A DNA stretch of 64,000 nucleotides from Agathobacter rectalis ATCC 33656 (GTDB lineage Bacteria > Bacillota > Clostridia > Lachnospirales > Lachnospiraceae), in assembly GCF_000020605.1 (NCBI RefSeq), contig NC_012781.1, positions 2,791,501-2,855,500 of the forward strand, written 5' to 3'. The stretch's first letter is position 1; each line of letters starts with the position of its first letter. Made by a program: the position numbers and the translations under genes. This document shows positions 35,040 to 43,890 of this stretch, in pieces. The notes beneath the pieces were generated by a model. It did no database searches and had not been told where the DNA came from. It was given only the letters and a program-made list of their open reading frames with translations.

Positions 35040-36344
35040 TTAATTGTTAGCCATAATGTAGTTGACAAACTGTGTTGCAGTACGTCCCGAAATACCACCA
35101 TGGCTGAGCTCCCACTTGTTTGCCTCCCTGCACAGCTCCTCGTCTGAAAGTGTGCAGCCGCTCTTTCTCGCAAGCTCTGTTACGATATTGAAGAACTCCT
35201 TCTGCGATGGCTTTGAGTAGCTGATCGTCACACCAAAACGGTTTACAAGTGACAGCTTCTCCTCAACTGTATCTGAGTGATGCTTGTCATTGCTGTTGTC
35301 CTGGTCATTGCGGTCATTCCATGTCTCCTTGATCAGGTGACGGCGGTTAGAGGTTGCATAAATCAGTATGTTGTCAGGCTTTGTCTCCACACCGCCCTCG
35401 ATAACTGCCTTTAGGAACTTGTACTCAATCTCATGCTCCTCGAATGAGAGATCATCCATATATATGATAAATCTGTAGTTTCTGTTTTTGATTGCTGCGA
35501 TAATCTTTGACAGATATTTAAACTGATGCTTGTATATCTCAATCATGCGCAGTCCGTCATCATAATACTGATTGACAATGGCCTTGATACTTGTTGATTT
35601 TCCGGTTCCGCTGTCTCCGAAAAGCAGCACATTGTTGGCCTTTTTGCCCTGCACAAACGCTTCTGTATTGTCTGTGAGCTTTTTCTTCTGGATTTCATAG
35701 CCGATCAGGTCATCGAGCATGACCGCATCCATATTGTTGATTGGCATGAAGGAAAAGCCACCGTCCAGATGCTCCTCAATCCTGAATGCCTTGTTTAGAC
35801 CAAACATGCCGACTCCGTATGCCTTGTAAAAGCCTGTTACCACATCAAAGAACTCCTGCTCATCCTTAGCTGCCTCAAGCTTCTTGCTAAGCGCCCTTAC
35901 CTTCTCGCTGACATTGTGATTGTACATAAGGTCCTTTTTCACAATGGCCTTATAATTGCTGATCTGTGTGAAGCAGTCGATTCCGAGTGCTGACTCGATT
36001 GGCTTGAAATCATAATCGAAAAGCTTCTTAAAAATCCTGAAATCGTTTGCCACAAGCCCATTTACGCTGCCATCGCTGGCTCCGACCTTCTCACAGGTGA
36101 TGGAAAACGGATTCTCACTCATCATAAGGAAGAAAGTGAGATAGTTGTGCCACAAATTGTCATCAAAACCATAGTCTGTCGCTACCTTTAAGATTCTCTT
36201 GACCTGTGTATTGATGTCACGCACAAGCTCTGTCTTGTTGTACTCGCCCACCTCAAACTGCTCAAAGAGCTGTCCCAATTTATAAAGTATCTCGTCCTGA
36301 GGTAAATCTCCGTACATAAGTAATTTTGATATTTCCTGATACAT
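35040..36344 (-). CDS. DUF815-family AAA ATPase
   Basis: The 434-residue protein has an N-terminal helical region of ~200 residues. A P-loop domain follows with VLLFGDSGTGKSTSIKA, Walker B FIIYMDDLSFE and the sensor-like IYATSNRRHLIKE. This is the DUF815 family, common in Firmicutes and of unsettled function. It is 30 nt upstream of the ABC-F gene and probably co-transcribed with it. Confidence 0.88.
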   Translation of the reverse strand: MYQEISKLLMYGDLPQDEILYKLGQLFEQFEVGEYNKTELVRDINTQVKRILKVATDYGFDDNLWHNYLTFFLMMSENPFSITCEKVGASDGSVNGLVANDFRIFKKLFDYDFKPIESALGIDCFTQISNYKAIVKKDLMYNHNVSEKVRALSKKLEAAKDEQEFFDVVTGFYKAYGVGMFGLNKAFRIEEHLDGGFSFMPINNMDAVMLDDLIGYEIQKKKLTDNTEAFVQGKKANNVLLFGDSGTGKSTSIKAIVNQYYDDGLRMIEIYKHQFKYLSKIIAAIKNRNYRFIIYMDDLSFEEHEIEYKFLKAVIEGGVETKPDNILIYATSNRRHLIKETWNDRNDQDNSNDKHHSDTVEEKLSLVNRFGVTISYSKPSQKEFFNIVTELARKSGCTLSDEELCREANKWELSHGGISGRTATQFVNYIMANN

Positions 36345-36462
36345 GGCTGTTCCTCCTGGTTTTGCCTTGTTTCCGCTGCTAACATATGATTATAAACACT
36401 GCGCCTCGATTTTGCAAGAGCTTGTGTGCCCGGTATGGCGCAGGAGACGCAAAAAGGCGGAG

Positions 36463-37785
36463 CTAAAACTCCACCTTTATTGTTGTGCCACGTCCCACCT
36501 CGCTGTCGAGTGTAAGCCCTGCATCATGCAGCTCCACTATATGCTTTACTATCGCAAGCCCAAGGCCCGTGCCGCCAGTCTCCTTCGAGCGGCTCTTGTC
36601 TACTCTGTAGAAGCGCTCAAAAACGCGCTCCTGCTGGTCCTTTGGGATGCCTATGCCGTTGTCCTCGACCGTAAGAACTGTCTTGCCACCGAGCTTGTGT
36701 ACCGTCACATTTACGGTGCCGCCCTCATTGTTGTAGCGGATAGCATTCTGGCAGAGATTCTCAACGAGCTCCGTGAGAAGCTGCCTGTTGCCTCGTACCA
36801 TGCAGTCAGTGCCGTCAAAATTGAGTGCTACTTTTCTCTGCTCGGCATTCACCTGTAGATTTTCTATGCAGTCCTTGACCAGACCGTACAGATCAAGCTG
36901 CTCAAAGCCCTGCTGCGCCTCGCTGGAATCAAGCTCCGAGAGCTTTATGATATCATTGATTAAGGAAAGCAGGCGCTGTGCATTTCTTCTGATTTCAGTG
37001 GCAAAATGAATCTGCTGCTCCTTTTCGACCATGCCGTTTTCTATGAGCTCTGCATAGCCGGAGATGGCTGTGAGCGGAGTCTTTAGCTCGTGTGACACAT
37101 TGGCTGTGAAGTCCTGTCTGCTCTTTGCCGCGGCAAGAACGCCCTCATGCTGTATCCTTATCGCATTCATGAACGGCACGAGCTCCTTGTACTCTGTCTT
37201 TTTCTGGATGACAGAGGCCTGCTCCAGGTTGCCTGCGAGTGTCTCGATTGGCTTCATGAGCTTTCTGGTCAGACTCTTGGCGAGAACCACACATATTCCA
37301 ACTATGATAACCGTCACTATAAGCATGGCAGGTATACTGCTTGCAAACATGTTCCAGATACTTCTTGCTGCAATGGAGACACGCAGTACAGTTCCATCAT
37401 TGAGCTTTATGGCATGATAGAAGGTATTGCTGTTCATGGTGGCTGATGTTCTCACGCTGTCTCCCGTACCTTTATCAAATGCTGATTCAACTTCCGGTCT
37501 ATCGCCATGATTTTCAAGTTTTTTCACATCATTTTGATTGTCATACAGCACTGTGCCGTCCTTGTCAACCCAGGTGACACGAATACCCTCCACGTCAATC
37601 TGCGGGATTTCATTTATATCCTGTTTTAGTATTCCGGTGCTTTCTATTGTCTCTGCCATGACCTGCAGGTCTTCCTTTACCTGCTTCTGAAAGAGGTAAT
37701 AGTTGATTACTGTCATGGAAACCATAGTGGCAATTGCTACAAAAAGTGCTGTTGCTACCAGATAGTAATTAATCTTCTTTTTCAT
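36463..37785 (-). CDS. phoR: Phosphate sensor histidine kinase PhoR
   Basis: The 440-residue kinase has two membrane segments (~8-30 and ~158-180), a short extracellular part, HAMP-like linker, H box VSHELKTPLTAISGYAEL (His near 230), N box ENLCQNAIRYN, G1 VEDNGIGIP and G2 GTGLGLAIVKHIV. It follows the phoP gene by 45 nt in the same direction. The PhoR assignment rests on the neighbouring phoP, phoU and pstB. It would phosphorylate PhoP under phosphate limitation, with the Pst/PhoU complex as the likely input. Confidence 0.88.
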   Translation of the reverse strand: MKKKINYYLVATALFVAIATMVSMTVINYYLFQKQVKEDLQVMAETIESTGILKQDINEIPQIDVEGIRVTWVDKDGTVLYDNQNDVKKLENHGDRPEVESAFDKGTGDSVRTSATMNSNTFYHAIKLNDGTVLRVSIAARSIWNMFASSIPAMLIVTVIIVGICVVLAKSLTRKLMKPIETLAGNLEQASVIQKKTEYKELVPFMNAIRIQHEGVLAAAKSRQDFTANVSHELKTPLTAISGYAELIENGMVEKEQQIHFATEIRRNAQRLLSLINDIIKLSELDSSEAQQGFEQLDLYGLVKDCIENLQVNAEQRKVALNFDGTDCMVRGNRQLLTELVENLCQNAIRYNNEGGTVNVTVHKLGGKTVLTVEDNGIGIPKDQQERVFERFYRVDKSRSKETGGTGLGLAIVKHIVELHDAGLTLDSEVGRGTTIKVEF

Positions 37786-37830
37786 GCTGTACGCTCCGCT
37801 TATGTATATTAGAAATCATTATAACAGCTA

Positions 37831-38499
37831 TTATTCTATAACATAGCCCACATTTCTGACTGTCTTTATCCTGCTGCCATAGTCACCCAGCTTATGGCGG
37901 AGTGTCTTTATGTGCATGTCCACTGTACGTGTCTCGCCCTCAAAGTCAGTATCCCAGACGCTTCTCATGATGACCTCCCTGGTCATGACTATTCCCTGAC
38001 TGCCCATCAGAAGCCTTAAAAGCTCGTACTCCTTGTATGTAAGGTCAACCGGCTCATTGTTCACTGTAACCACATGGCGCTCATGGTCAATCACCAGATC
38101 ATCCAGCTTTAAAAGCTTCGGCTCCTCCTTCGCTGTTCTCCTGAGCAGTGCCTTTACTCTTGTGATAAGCTCCATGATTGAGAAAGGCTTTTTGATGTAA
38201 TCATCTGCGCCTCCGTCAAACCCTTTTATCATATCCATCTCTGTTGTCTTGGCTGTGACCATTATAATAGGAATATCCTGTGTGGCCGGACGTTTTCTGA
38301 GCTTTCTCACGATATCGTAGCCGCTCTCATCCGGAAGCATCACATCAAGCAGTATAAGGTCCGGTACGAGTTCATCCAGCTTCTTGTAAAATTCCTTTGC
38401 ATTTTCAAATGCACTGACTATGTAATTACTGTTTTTTAAAGCAATACTCTCTATCTCACGTATGCTCTCGTCGTCCTCTACAATATAAATAAGTGCCAT
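37831..38499 (-). CDS. phoP: Phosphate response regulator PhoP/PhoB
   Basis: The 222-residue OmpR-type regulator starts at MALIYIVEDDESIRE (GGAG 7 nt upstream; a slightly earlier ATG has no such site). Receiver: acidic EDDES, acceptor Asp in LILLDVMLPDESGYD, Lys in IKKPFSI. Winged-helix domain at the end (TVRNVGYVIE). Its promoter carries the same TTTACA boxes as pstS and pstB, so it is probably auto-regulated. Confidence 0.9.
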   Translation of the reverse strand: MALIYIVEDDESIREIESIALKNSNYIVSAFENAKEFYKKLDELVPDLILLDVMLPDESGYDIVRKLRKRPATQDIPIIMVTAKTTEMDMIKGFDGGADDYIKKPFSIMELITRVKALLRRTAKEEPKLLKLDDLVIDHERHVVTVNNEPVDLTYKEYELLRLLMGSQGIVMTREVIMRSVWDTDFEGETRTVDMHIKTLRHKLGDYGSRIKTVRNVGYVIE

Positions 38500-38555
38500 A
38501 GCTTTCTCCATTTCAAAAAATCTTATGTAAAATTTTTACCTGCTTTTTACTTTCG

Positions 38556-38609
38556 ATTATACATTACTAATGTAAAACAGACGATGGTTTTATGTAAAAT
38601 TTATGTAAA
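38556..38609 (-). promoter_or_regulatory. phoP promoter with PhoP-box-like repeats
   Basis: On the minus strand TTTACA occurs at 38609-38604 and 38598-38593 (11-bp spacing) and at 38576-38571 (22 bp further), followed after 9 nt by TATAAT (38561-38556). There is no good -35 box, as expected for an activator-dependent promoter. Confidence 0.7.
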
Positions 38610-38622
38610 ATCCATCGTCTGT
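38577..38622 (-). terminator. phoU terminator whose loop contains the Pho boxes
   Basis: ACAGACGATGG and CCATCGTCTGT form a perfect 11-bp stem followed by TTTTAC. The 24-nt loop holds two of the TTTACAT repeats used by the phoP promoter. Confidence 0.65.
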
Positions 38623-38675
38623 ATCAATTTTGTTTGTATATAACTATGATTTAATTTTTCAGCATAAAGATTAAA

Positions 38676-39326
38676 TCATGATTTGCGAACCTTATCATCA
38701 AGCGCAAACTCAACCCACTCAGCAATATTTGTCGCATGGTCTCCAATACGCTCAAAGTATTTTGCAACCATGAGAAGATCCTCTGCCTGCTCACCATCCT
38801 CCGGATGTTCCCTGATGAAATCAATAAGCTCAGCCTTTACCTTATCAAAAAGATCATCAACCACATCATCCTGCTTCATCACTATGTGAGCCTTGTCATT
38901 GTTCTTCTCAACATATGCCTCGATTGCCCTGATAAGCATAAGCATTGTCTCTGAAGCCATGCTCTTGACATGCTCTATATTGACCCTGTATGGCTTATCA
39001 CTGCTCATCAAAATGGTCATCTCGCTGATATCGGCTGCGTGGTCTCCTATACGCTCCATATCAGTAACCATCTTCATCGCTGCAGAAATTGTTCTAAGGT
39101 CTCTTGCTACAGGCTGCTGCTGCATGAGCAGATCAAAGCACAGGCTCTCTATCTTTTTCTGCTCTCTGTCTATCTCTGAATCGCCCTCCATGATGGCTTT
39201 GGCGCTATCGGCATCCTGATGTATAAATGCCTCGATTGCTTTCTGGATTGACTCCTCAATCATGCTTCCCATGTGCATCATTTCTTCATTCAGCTTCTTA
39301 AGCTGCTCGTCGAATTTCGATCTCAT
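38676..39326 (-). CDS. phoU: Phosphate uptake regulator PhoU
   Basis: The 216 residues form two three-helix PhoU repeats, each with the metal-binding pattern (ERIGDHAADISE near 80 and ERIGDHATNIAE near 180). It links the PstB ATPase and PhoR to lower Pho signalling at high phosphate. Its start overlaps the pstB stop. Confidence 0.95.
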   Translation of the reverse strand: MRSKFDEQLKKLNEEMMHMGSMIEESIQKAIEAFIHQDADSAKAIMEGDSEIDREQKKIESLCFDLLMQQQPVARDLRTISAAMKMVTDMERIGDHAADISEMTILMSSDKPYRVNIEHVKSMASETMLMLIRAIEAYVEKNNDKAHIVMKQDDVVDDLFDKVKAELIDFIREHPEDGEQAEDLLMVAKYFERIGDHATNIAEWVEFALDDKVRKS

Positions 39327-40087
39327 TAACCAAACCTCCCTGTGATGTAATCCTCTGTTCTCTTGTCCTGTGGATATGAGAAAATTGTCTTTGTGTCACC
39401 AAACTCAACCATATCTCCCACAAGGAAGAAGGCTGTATCGTCTGACACACGCACTGCCTGCTGCATGTTATGTGTTACAACCACAACTGTGTACTTTTTC
39501 TTTAAATCCTCCATGAGCTCCTCTATCTTTGAAGTAGAGATAGGGTCAAGCGCTGATGTTGGCTCATCCATCAAAAGCACCTCCGGCTGTACGGCAAGCG
39601 CTCTCGCAATACACAGTCTCTGCTGCTGTCCACCCGAAAGTCCCATAGCAGATTTCTTTAATCTATCTTTAACTTCATTGAATATCGCAGCACCTTGAAG
39701 ACTTTCCTCAACTATCTGGTCGAGTATCTTTTTATCCTTGATGCCATGCACTCTCGGGCCATATGCGATATTGTCATATATGCTCATCGGGAACGGATTT
39801 GGCTGCTGGAAAACCATGCCGACCTTTTTGCGAAGTACGGTTGTATCGACTGATGGTGCATATATATTCTCACCATCTATCTCTATGCTTCCCTCGATTC
39901 TGACGTTGTCAACCAGATCATTCATTCTGTTGATACACTTTAAAAATGTAGACTTACCACATCCTGACGGTCCGATCAGCGCTGTCACGCTGTTTTCTTT
40001 TATGTCCATATTGACACCATGCAGTGCATGATTCTGGCCATAATACAGATTCAGGTCGCGAACCTGAATTTTGATTTTTTTCTCCAT
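39326..40087 (-). CDS. pstB: Phosphate ABC transporter ATPase PstB
   Basis: The 253-residue protein starts at [14 protein letters not shown] behind GGAGA. Walker [11 protein letters not shown]-loop [14 protein letters not shown], signature [15 protein letters not shown], Walker [12 protein letters not shown]. It powers phosphate import together with PstA/PstC, which are encoded 7 kb away rather than next to it. It has its own Pho-type promoter. Confidence 0.95.
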   Translation of the reverse strand: MEKKIKIQVRDLNLYYGQNHALHGVNMDIKENSVTALIGPSGCGKSTFLKCINRMNDLVDNVRIEGSIEIDGENIYAPSVDTTVLRKKVGMVFQQPNPFPMSIYDNIAYGPRVHGIKDKKILDQIVEESLQGAAIFNEVKDRLKKSAMGLSGGQQQRLCIARALAVQPEVLLMDEPTSALDPISTSKIEELMEDLKKKYTVVVVTHNMQQAVRVSDDTAFFLVGDMVEFGDTKTIFSYPQDKRTEDYITGRFG

Positions 40088-40133
40088 TTGTATCTCCTGC
40101 AACATGTAATAAATTTCTTGTCTTCGAGAATAC

Positions 40134-40188
40134 ATTATATGGATGCTTTGTAAAATGCTCTATCAGATGTATGTAAAATCTATGTCAA
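40134..40188 (-). promoter_or_regulatory. pstB promoter with PhoP-box-like repeats
   Basis: On the minus strand TTGACA (40188-40183) and TTTACA (40177-40172) are 11 bp apart. A third TTTACA (40154-40149) follows 23 bp on. TATAAT (40139-40134) lies 9 nt after it. The spacing equals that at pstS. Confidence 0.7.
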
Positions 40189-40284
40189 ATTTTTACACAC
40201 ATAAATTATTCGCACTGTTTGAATTTATTATTTGTATACACTATTTATATGCTTTATAGTCGGCTTTATTAAAGTACTGTCTGG

Positions 40285-41691
40285 TTAAAGTATTGTATCT
40301 TTAATAATTAAAAGCTCATCCATTATCCTGTCTGCATCAATATTTGAGTAATTGATAATAAACTGATGCCTGTCCTCCTTTGGCTTGATCAGGTTGAAAT
40401 GGGTAATCGCCTGAAGCTTTATACCTTTTTTCAAAAGCCTTTCTTCAACTGTTTTGTCCGGAAGGTTCGTGTCAAACTGTATGATAAAATGCAGTCCGGA
40501 GTCATTTTCTATCACCCTGCATTCCTTTTCAGTGAAGCAGCCTTTTATGGACGAAAGCACGCTCTGGCGCTTTCTGCCGTAGTGCAGTCTCATCCTGTTT
40601 ATGTGCTTTTCAAAATAGCCCTCGCTGATAAATCGTGCCAGCGTGTACTGCTCGAAGGTGGATACCGTACATGAGTAAAATGAAAGCCTCCTGTAAAACT
40701 CATTTGCCAGATGCTCCGGCAGCACCATGTAGCTGATTCGGATGGTGGATGTGAGAGACTTTGAAAATGTATTTATATAGATGACCTTTTCACACGCATC
40801 TATCGAGAGGATGGGCGGTATCGGGTGTCCGTTCATGCGAAACTCACTGTCATAATCATCCTCTATGATGTATCTGTCGCTGCTCTCGTTGGCCCATGCC
40901 AAAAGCTCATAGCGGCGGTTCACAGGCATGGTGATTCCTGTCGGAAAATGGTGTGTCGGGCTGATATGTGCTATCTGCGCGTTCGCTTTCTTTATAAGCT
41001 CCACGCTGATGCCCTGCTCATCCATCTGCACCGGCAGACATTTTGCATTGTTGCACTCATATATCTGGCTGATTTTCTTATAGCCCGGATCCTCCACGCA
41101 GTATACCTTGTCCGTACCCAAAAGCTTCACAAGCAGTCCGTACAGATACTCTGTTCCCGCTCCGACTATTATCTGGTCCGGGTCCACATTCATACCGCGA
41201 AACGATGACAGATGGCTTGCTATCGCTTCCCGAAGCTCTCTCACTCCGCCACACGGCGACACCGACAAAAGCTCCTGCTCCCTAAGGGAAATCGTCTCTC
41301 GCATGAGCTTTGCCCATATAGAAAACGGAAAGTTACCCGAGTCTGTCCTGTTTGATGAGAAGTCAAATATACTTTCATCCTGCTCAGGCGGCAGCTTTAT
41401 GCTAAGCTCCTTCTGCACCGGTGCCTTGATTACTCTGATATCTGACACATCGGCTATGAAATAGCCCTTCTTGGGCCTTGCAAACATATAGCCCTCGCCT
41501 ATCAACTGGTCATATGCATTTTCAACCGTAATGGTACTAACTCCCAGATTCTTGGCGAGGGTACGTTTTGATGGCATTTTCTCCCCGGAGCTTAATTTTC
41601 CCTGTGATATATCGTTTTTGATGCACTCATAAAGGCATTTGTAGAGTGGTCCGTCTGTTTTTGTGAGGTCGTAGGTCAGCATTTGATTCAC
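40285..41691 (-). CDS. pdxR: MocR/PdxR-type regulator (GntR HTH plus aminotransferase domain)
   Basis: The 468-residue protein has a GntR winged helix at ~10-75 (MPSKRTLAKNLGVSTITVENAY) and a fold-type I aminotransferase domain with the PLP-binding Lys in NTFSKSLTSTIRISY and the Asp of DDYDSEF. MocR proteins of this kind sense PLP and activate pdxST. Here the gene is divergent from pdxS, the classic arrangement. The space between them is filled by a palindromic repeat. Confidence 0.88.
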   Translation of the reverse strand: MNQMLTYDLTKTDGPLYKCLYECIKNDISQGKLSSGEKMPSKRTLAKNLGVSTITVENAYDQLIGEGYMFARPKKGYFIADVSDIRVIKAPVQKELSIKLPPEQDESIFDFSSNRTDSGNFPFSIWAKLMRETISLREQELLSVSPCGGVRELREAIASHLSSFRGMNVDPDQIIVGAGTEYLYGLLVKLLGTDKVYCVEDPGYKKISQIYECNNAKCLPVQMDEQGISVELIKKANAQIAHISPTHHFPTGITMPVNRRYELLAWANESSDRYIIEDDYDSEFRMNGHPIPPILSIDACEKVIYINTFSKSLTSTIRISYMVLPEHLANEFYRRLSFYSCTVSTFEQYTLARFISEGYFEKHINRMRLHYGRKRQSVLSSIKGCFTEKECRVIENDSGLHFIIQFDTNLPDKTVEERLLKKGIKLQAITHFNLIKPKEDRHQFIINYSNIDADRIMDELLIIKDTIL

Positions 41692-41777
41692 CGCTTTCTG
41701 GCATTTTTATTTTCCTTATTTTGAATATTTTAATATTACCAGATGTGGCGTATTATTGCAACCATGATATGCGGCTG

Positions 41778-42060
41778 GTGTGAGCAAATACAGCCCAGCG
41801 GCGCAGGCGACGAGTACACTCTCGTGTTCGCTACGCTTTGCAGCCAAGATACTGTAAGAATTATGCCTTATAGGTTTTCTATGCCAGACGAAACCGTCGC
41901 TACTCGCCTTCCATGGCTCGATAGCTCCTTGCCCCGGCTTCCATGCCGGTGCATTTCTGGTTCTCTTGGGCATAATTCAACAGTATCTAAGCAGCTCCGC
42001 TATGCGCTCCCACGAGAGTGTACTCGCCGCCTGCGCCACCTAAACATATTTGCTCACGCC
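41778..42060 (+). repeat. Long palindromic repeat, copy 4 of 5
   Basis: Outer arms GGCGCAGGCGACGAGTACAC and its near complement pair over ~50 bp. Core: GATACTGTAAGAATTATGCC, GACGAAACCGTCG, hairpin a nearly identical to copy 1, hairpin b CCGGC-ttccat-GCCGG, ATTTCTGG, GGCATAATTCAACAGTATC. The A-to-T type changes in the stem (GGATTATGC to GAATTATGC) are matched on the other side (ATAATCC to ATAATTC). It lies between pdxR and pdxS. Confidence 0.85.
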
Positions 42061-42080
42061 TAACTACTTTCGTCATATAA

Positions 42081-42120
42081 ATGATTAAAGGGGCAAAATA
42101 CCTTTTGACCCTCATATCAT
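42081..42120. repeat. 40-nt palindromic repeat, copy A
   Basis: The sequence from ATGATTAAAGGGG to CCTCATATCAT is an imperfect palindrome with the inner stem GGGGCAAAA/TTTTGACCC. It lies 50 nt before pdxS. Near-identical units occur at 43662, 47262 and 51688. Confidence 0.85.
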
Positions 42121-42170
42121 ATAAATTGATGCAAAAATACAAATGCAAAAACCAAAAGGAGATTTAACAA

Positions 42171-43055
42171 ATGAAAAATAATAAGAATACTCAATACGAA
42201 CTCAACAAAGGACTCGCGCAGATGCTAAAGGGCGGTGTCATCATGGATGTCACGACTCCGGAGCAGGCCAGGATTGCCGAGGCTGCCGGTGCATGTGCTG
42301 TCATGGCGCTTGAAAGAATCCCTGCTGATATCAGAGCCGCAGGCGGTGTTTCAAGAATGAGCGATCCTAAGATGATTAAGGGCATTCAGGAGGCTGTCAG
42401 CATCCCCGTCATGGCAAAGTGCCGTATCGGTCACTTCGTGGAGGCTCAGATACTTGAGGCTATCGAGATTGACTACATTGATGAATCTGAGGTGCTTTCA
42501 CCTGCTGATGATGTGTACCATATCAATAAGAGAGATTTCAAGGTGCCTTTCGTATGTGGTGCAAGAGATCTCGGTGAGGCTCTCCGCCGTATCAACGAGG
42601 GAGCTTCCATGATCCGTACAAAGGGTGAGCCCGGTACCGGTGATATCGTGCAGGCGGTCAGACATATGAGAAAGATGAATTCTGAGATTGCAAAACTAAC
42701 TTCCATGCGTGAAGATGAGCTTTTCGAGGCAGCTAAAAATCTTCAGGTGCCTTTCGAGCTGGTCAAATTCGTTCACGATAACGGCAAGCTCCCGGTTGTA
42801 AACTTTGCGGCCGGTGGTGTGGCTACTCCGGCTGACGCGGCTCTTATGATGCAGCTCGGTGCTGAGGGTGTGTTCGTCGGTTCAGGTATCTTCAAATCAG
42901 GCGATCCTGCCAAGAGAGCTGCCGCTATCGTAAAAGCTGTGACAAACTTTACTGATGCAAAGCTCATCGCAGAGCTTTCTGAGGATCTCGGTGAGGCTAT
43001 GGTCGGAATCAACGAGAGCGAGATTAAAATCATCATGGAAGAAAGAGGCAAATAA
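42171..43055 (+). CDS. pdxS: Pyridoxal 5'-phosphate synthase lyase subunit PdxS
   Basis: The 294-residue TIM-barrel protein has the catalytic Lys in [17 protein letters not shown] (near 83), [14 protein letters not shown] and the phosphate-binding [12 protein letters not shown]. It joins ribose-5-P, glyceraldehyde-3-P and ammonia from PdxT to make PLP. AAAAGGAG lies 8 nt before the ATG. It is 1 nt from pdxT. Confidence 0.97.
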   Translation: MKNNKNTQYELNKGLAQMLKGGVIMDVTTPEQARIAEAAGACAVMALERIPADIRAAGGVSRMSDPKMIKGIQEAVSIPVMAKCRIGHFVEAQILEAIEIDYIDESEVLSPADDVYHINKRDFKVPFVCGARDLGEALRRINEGASMIRTKGEPGTGDIVQAVRHMRKMNSEIAKLTSMREDELFEAAKNLQVPFELVKFVHDNGKLPVVNFAAGGVATPADAALMMQLGAEGVFVGSGIFKSGDPAKRAAAIVKAVTNFTDAKLIAELSEDLGEAMVGINESEIKIIMEERGK

Positions 43056-43056
43056 A

Positions 43057-43647
43057 ATGAAATCAGGACTTAAGATTGGTGTTTTAGCCGTTCAGGGAGC
43101 GTTTATTGAGCACAAGCGCATGCTTGAGTCTCTTGGGTGCGAATGTGTAGAGCTGCGCCGGAAATCAGATATCTGTGACTTAGACGGACTCGTGCTGCCT
43201 GGAGGTGAGAGCACTGTGCAAGGCAAGCTGCTCCGTGAGCTTGATATGTTTGATGAGCTTAAGGAAAGAATCGCAAACGGACTTCCGGTGCTTGCAACCT
43301 GCGCCGGTCTTATCCTTTTAGCTTCTCATATCAGCAACGATGACAACGTATATTTCGGCACTTTGCCTGTCACTGTTAAAAGAAATGCCTACGGCAGACA
43401 GCTTGGAAGCTTTGAGGCTACAGCAAGGTTTGACAATAGCTTTGACTTTACCATGACATTTATCAGGGCGCCTTACGTGGAAGCTATTGACGACTCCGCC
43501 AAAAATGATGTACATGTGCTCGCCGAGTATGACGGCAAAATTGTCGGCGTGCAGTATAAGAACCAGATTGGGCTGGCTTTCCATCCGGAGCTTGATGATG
43601 ATACACGGATTCATGAGAGGTTTTTGGAGATGATATCTGCAAATTAA
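43057..43647 (+). CDS. pdxT: Pyridoxal 5'-phosphate synthase glutaminase subunit PdxT
   Basis: The 196-residue class I glutaminase starts at MKSGLKIGVLAVQG; an upstream in-frame extension lies inside pdxS. Motifs: LPGGEST, the nucleophile Cys in ATCAGLILL, and the His-Glu pair in AFHPELDDD. It supplies ammonia to PdxS. Confidence 0.96.
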   Translation: MKSGLKIGVLAVQGAFIEHKRMLESLGCECVELRRKSDICDLDGLVLPGGESTVQGKLLRELDMFDELKERIANGLPVLATCAGLILLASHISNDDNVYFGTLPVTVKRNAYGRQLGSFEATARFDNSFDFTMTFIRAPYVEAIDDSAKNDVHVLAEYDGKIVGVQYKNQIGLAFHPELDDDTRIHERFLEMISAN

Positions 43648-43661
43648 ATCACGTCTATATT

Positions 43662-43701
43662 ATGATTAAAGGGTCAAAATATCTTTTGACCCTCATATCA
43701 T
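43662..43701. repeat. 40-nt palindromic repeat, copy B
   Basis: Same family as 42081-42120, with the stem AGGGTCAAAA/TTTTGACCCT fully paired. It is 15 nt after the pdxT stop, so pdxST is flanked by copies A and B. Confidence 0.85.
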
Positions 43702-43817
43702 ATTATTGAATGGCTATATGTGATATTACACATCTAATCTGAAACATGTGATATAGAGCATAGATGGAAAGCATAATAATATTACGCTTACACAATTGAA
43801 ATGTTTGCGTGTAAAGA

Positions 43818-43840
43818 CCGGGGCATCTGCCCCGGCTTTT
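43818..43840 (+). terminator. Terminator downstream of pdxST
   Basis: CCGGGG-catctg-CCCCGG followed by CTTTTGTTGTTT. Confidence 0.7.
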
Positions 43841-43890
43841 GTTGTTTCTTATGTCGTATAAGTTCAATATATAATATAGTTTTAAAAAGC

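Noticed and set aside
40285-41691. Plain PLP aminotransferase
   Set aside because: The N-terminal GntR helix-turn-helix and the divergent pdxST make it a regulator.
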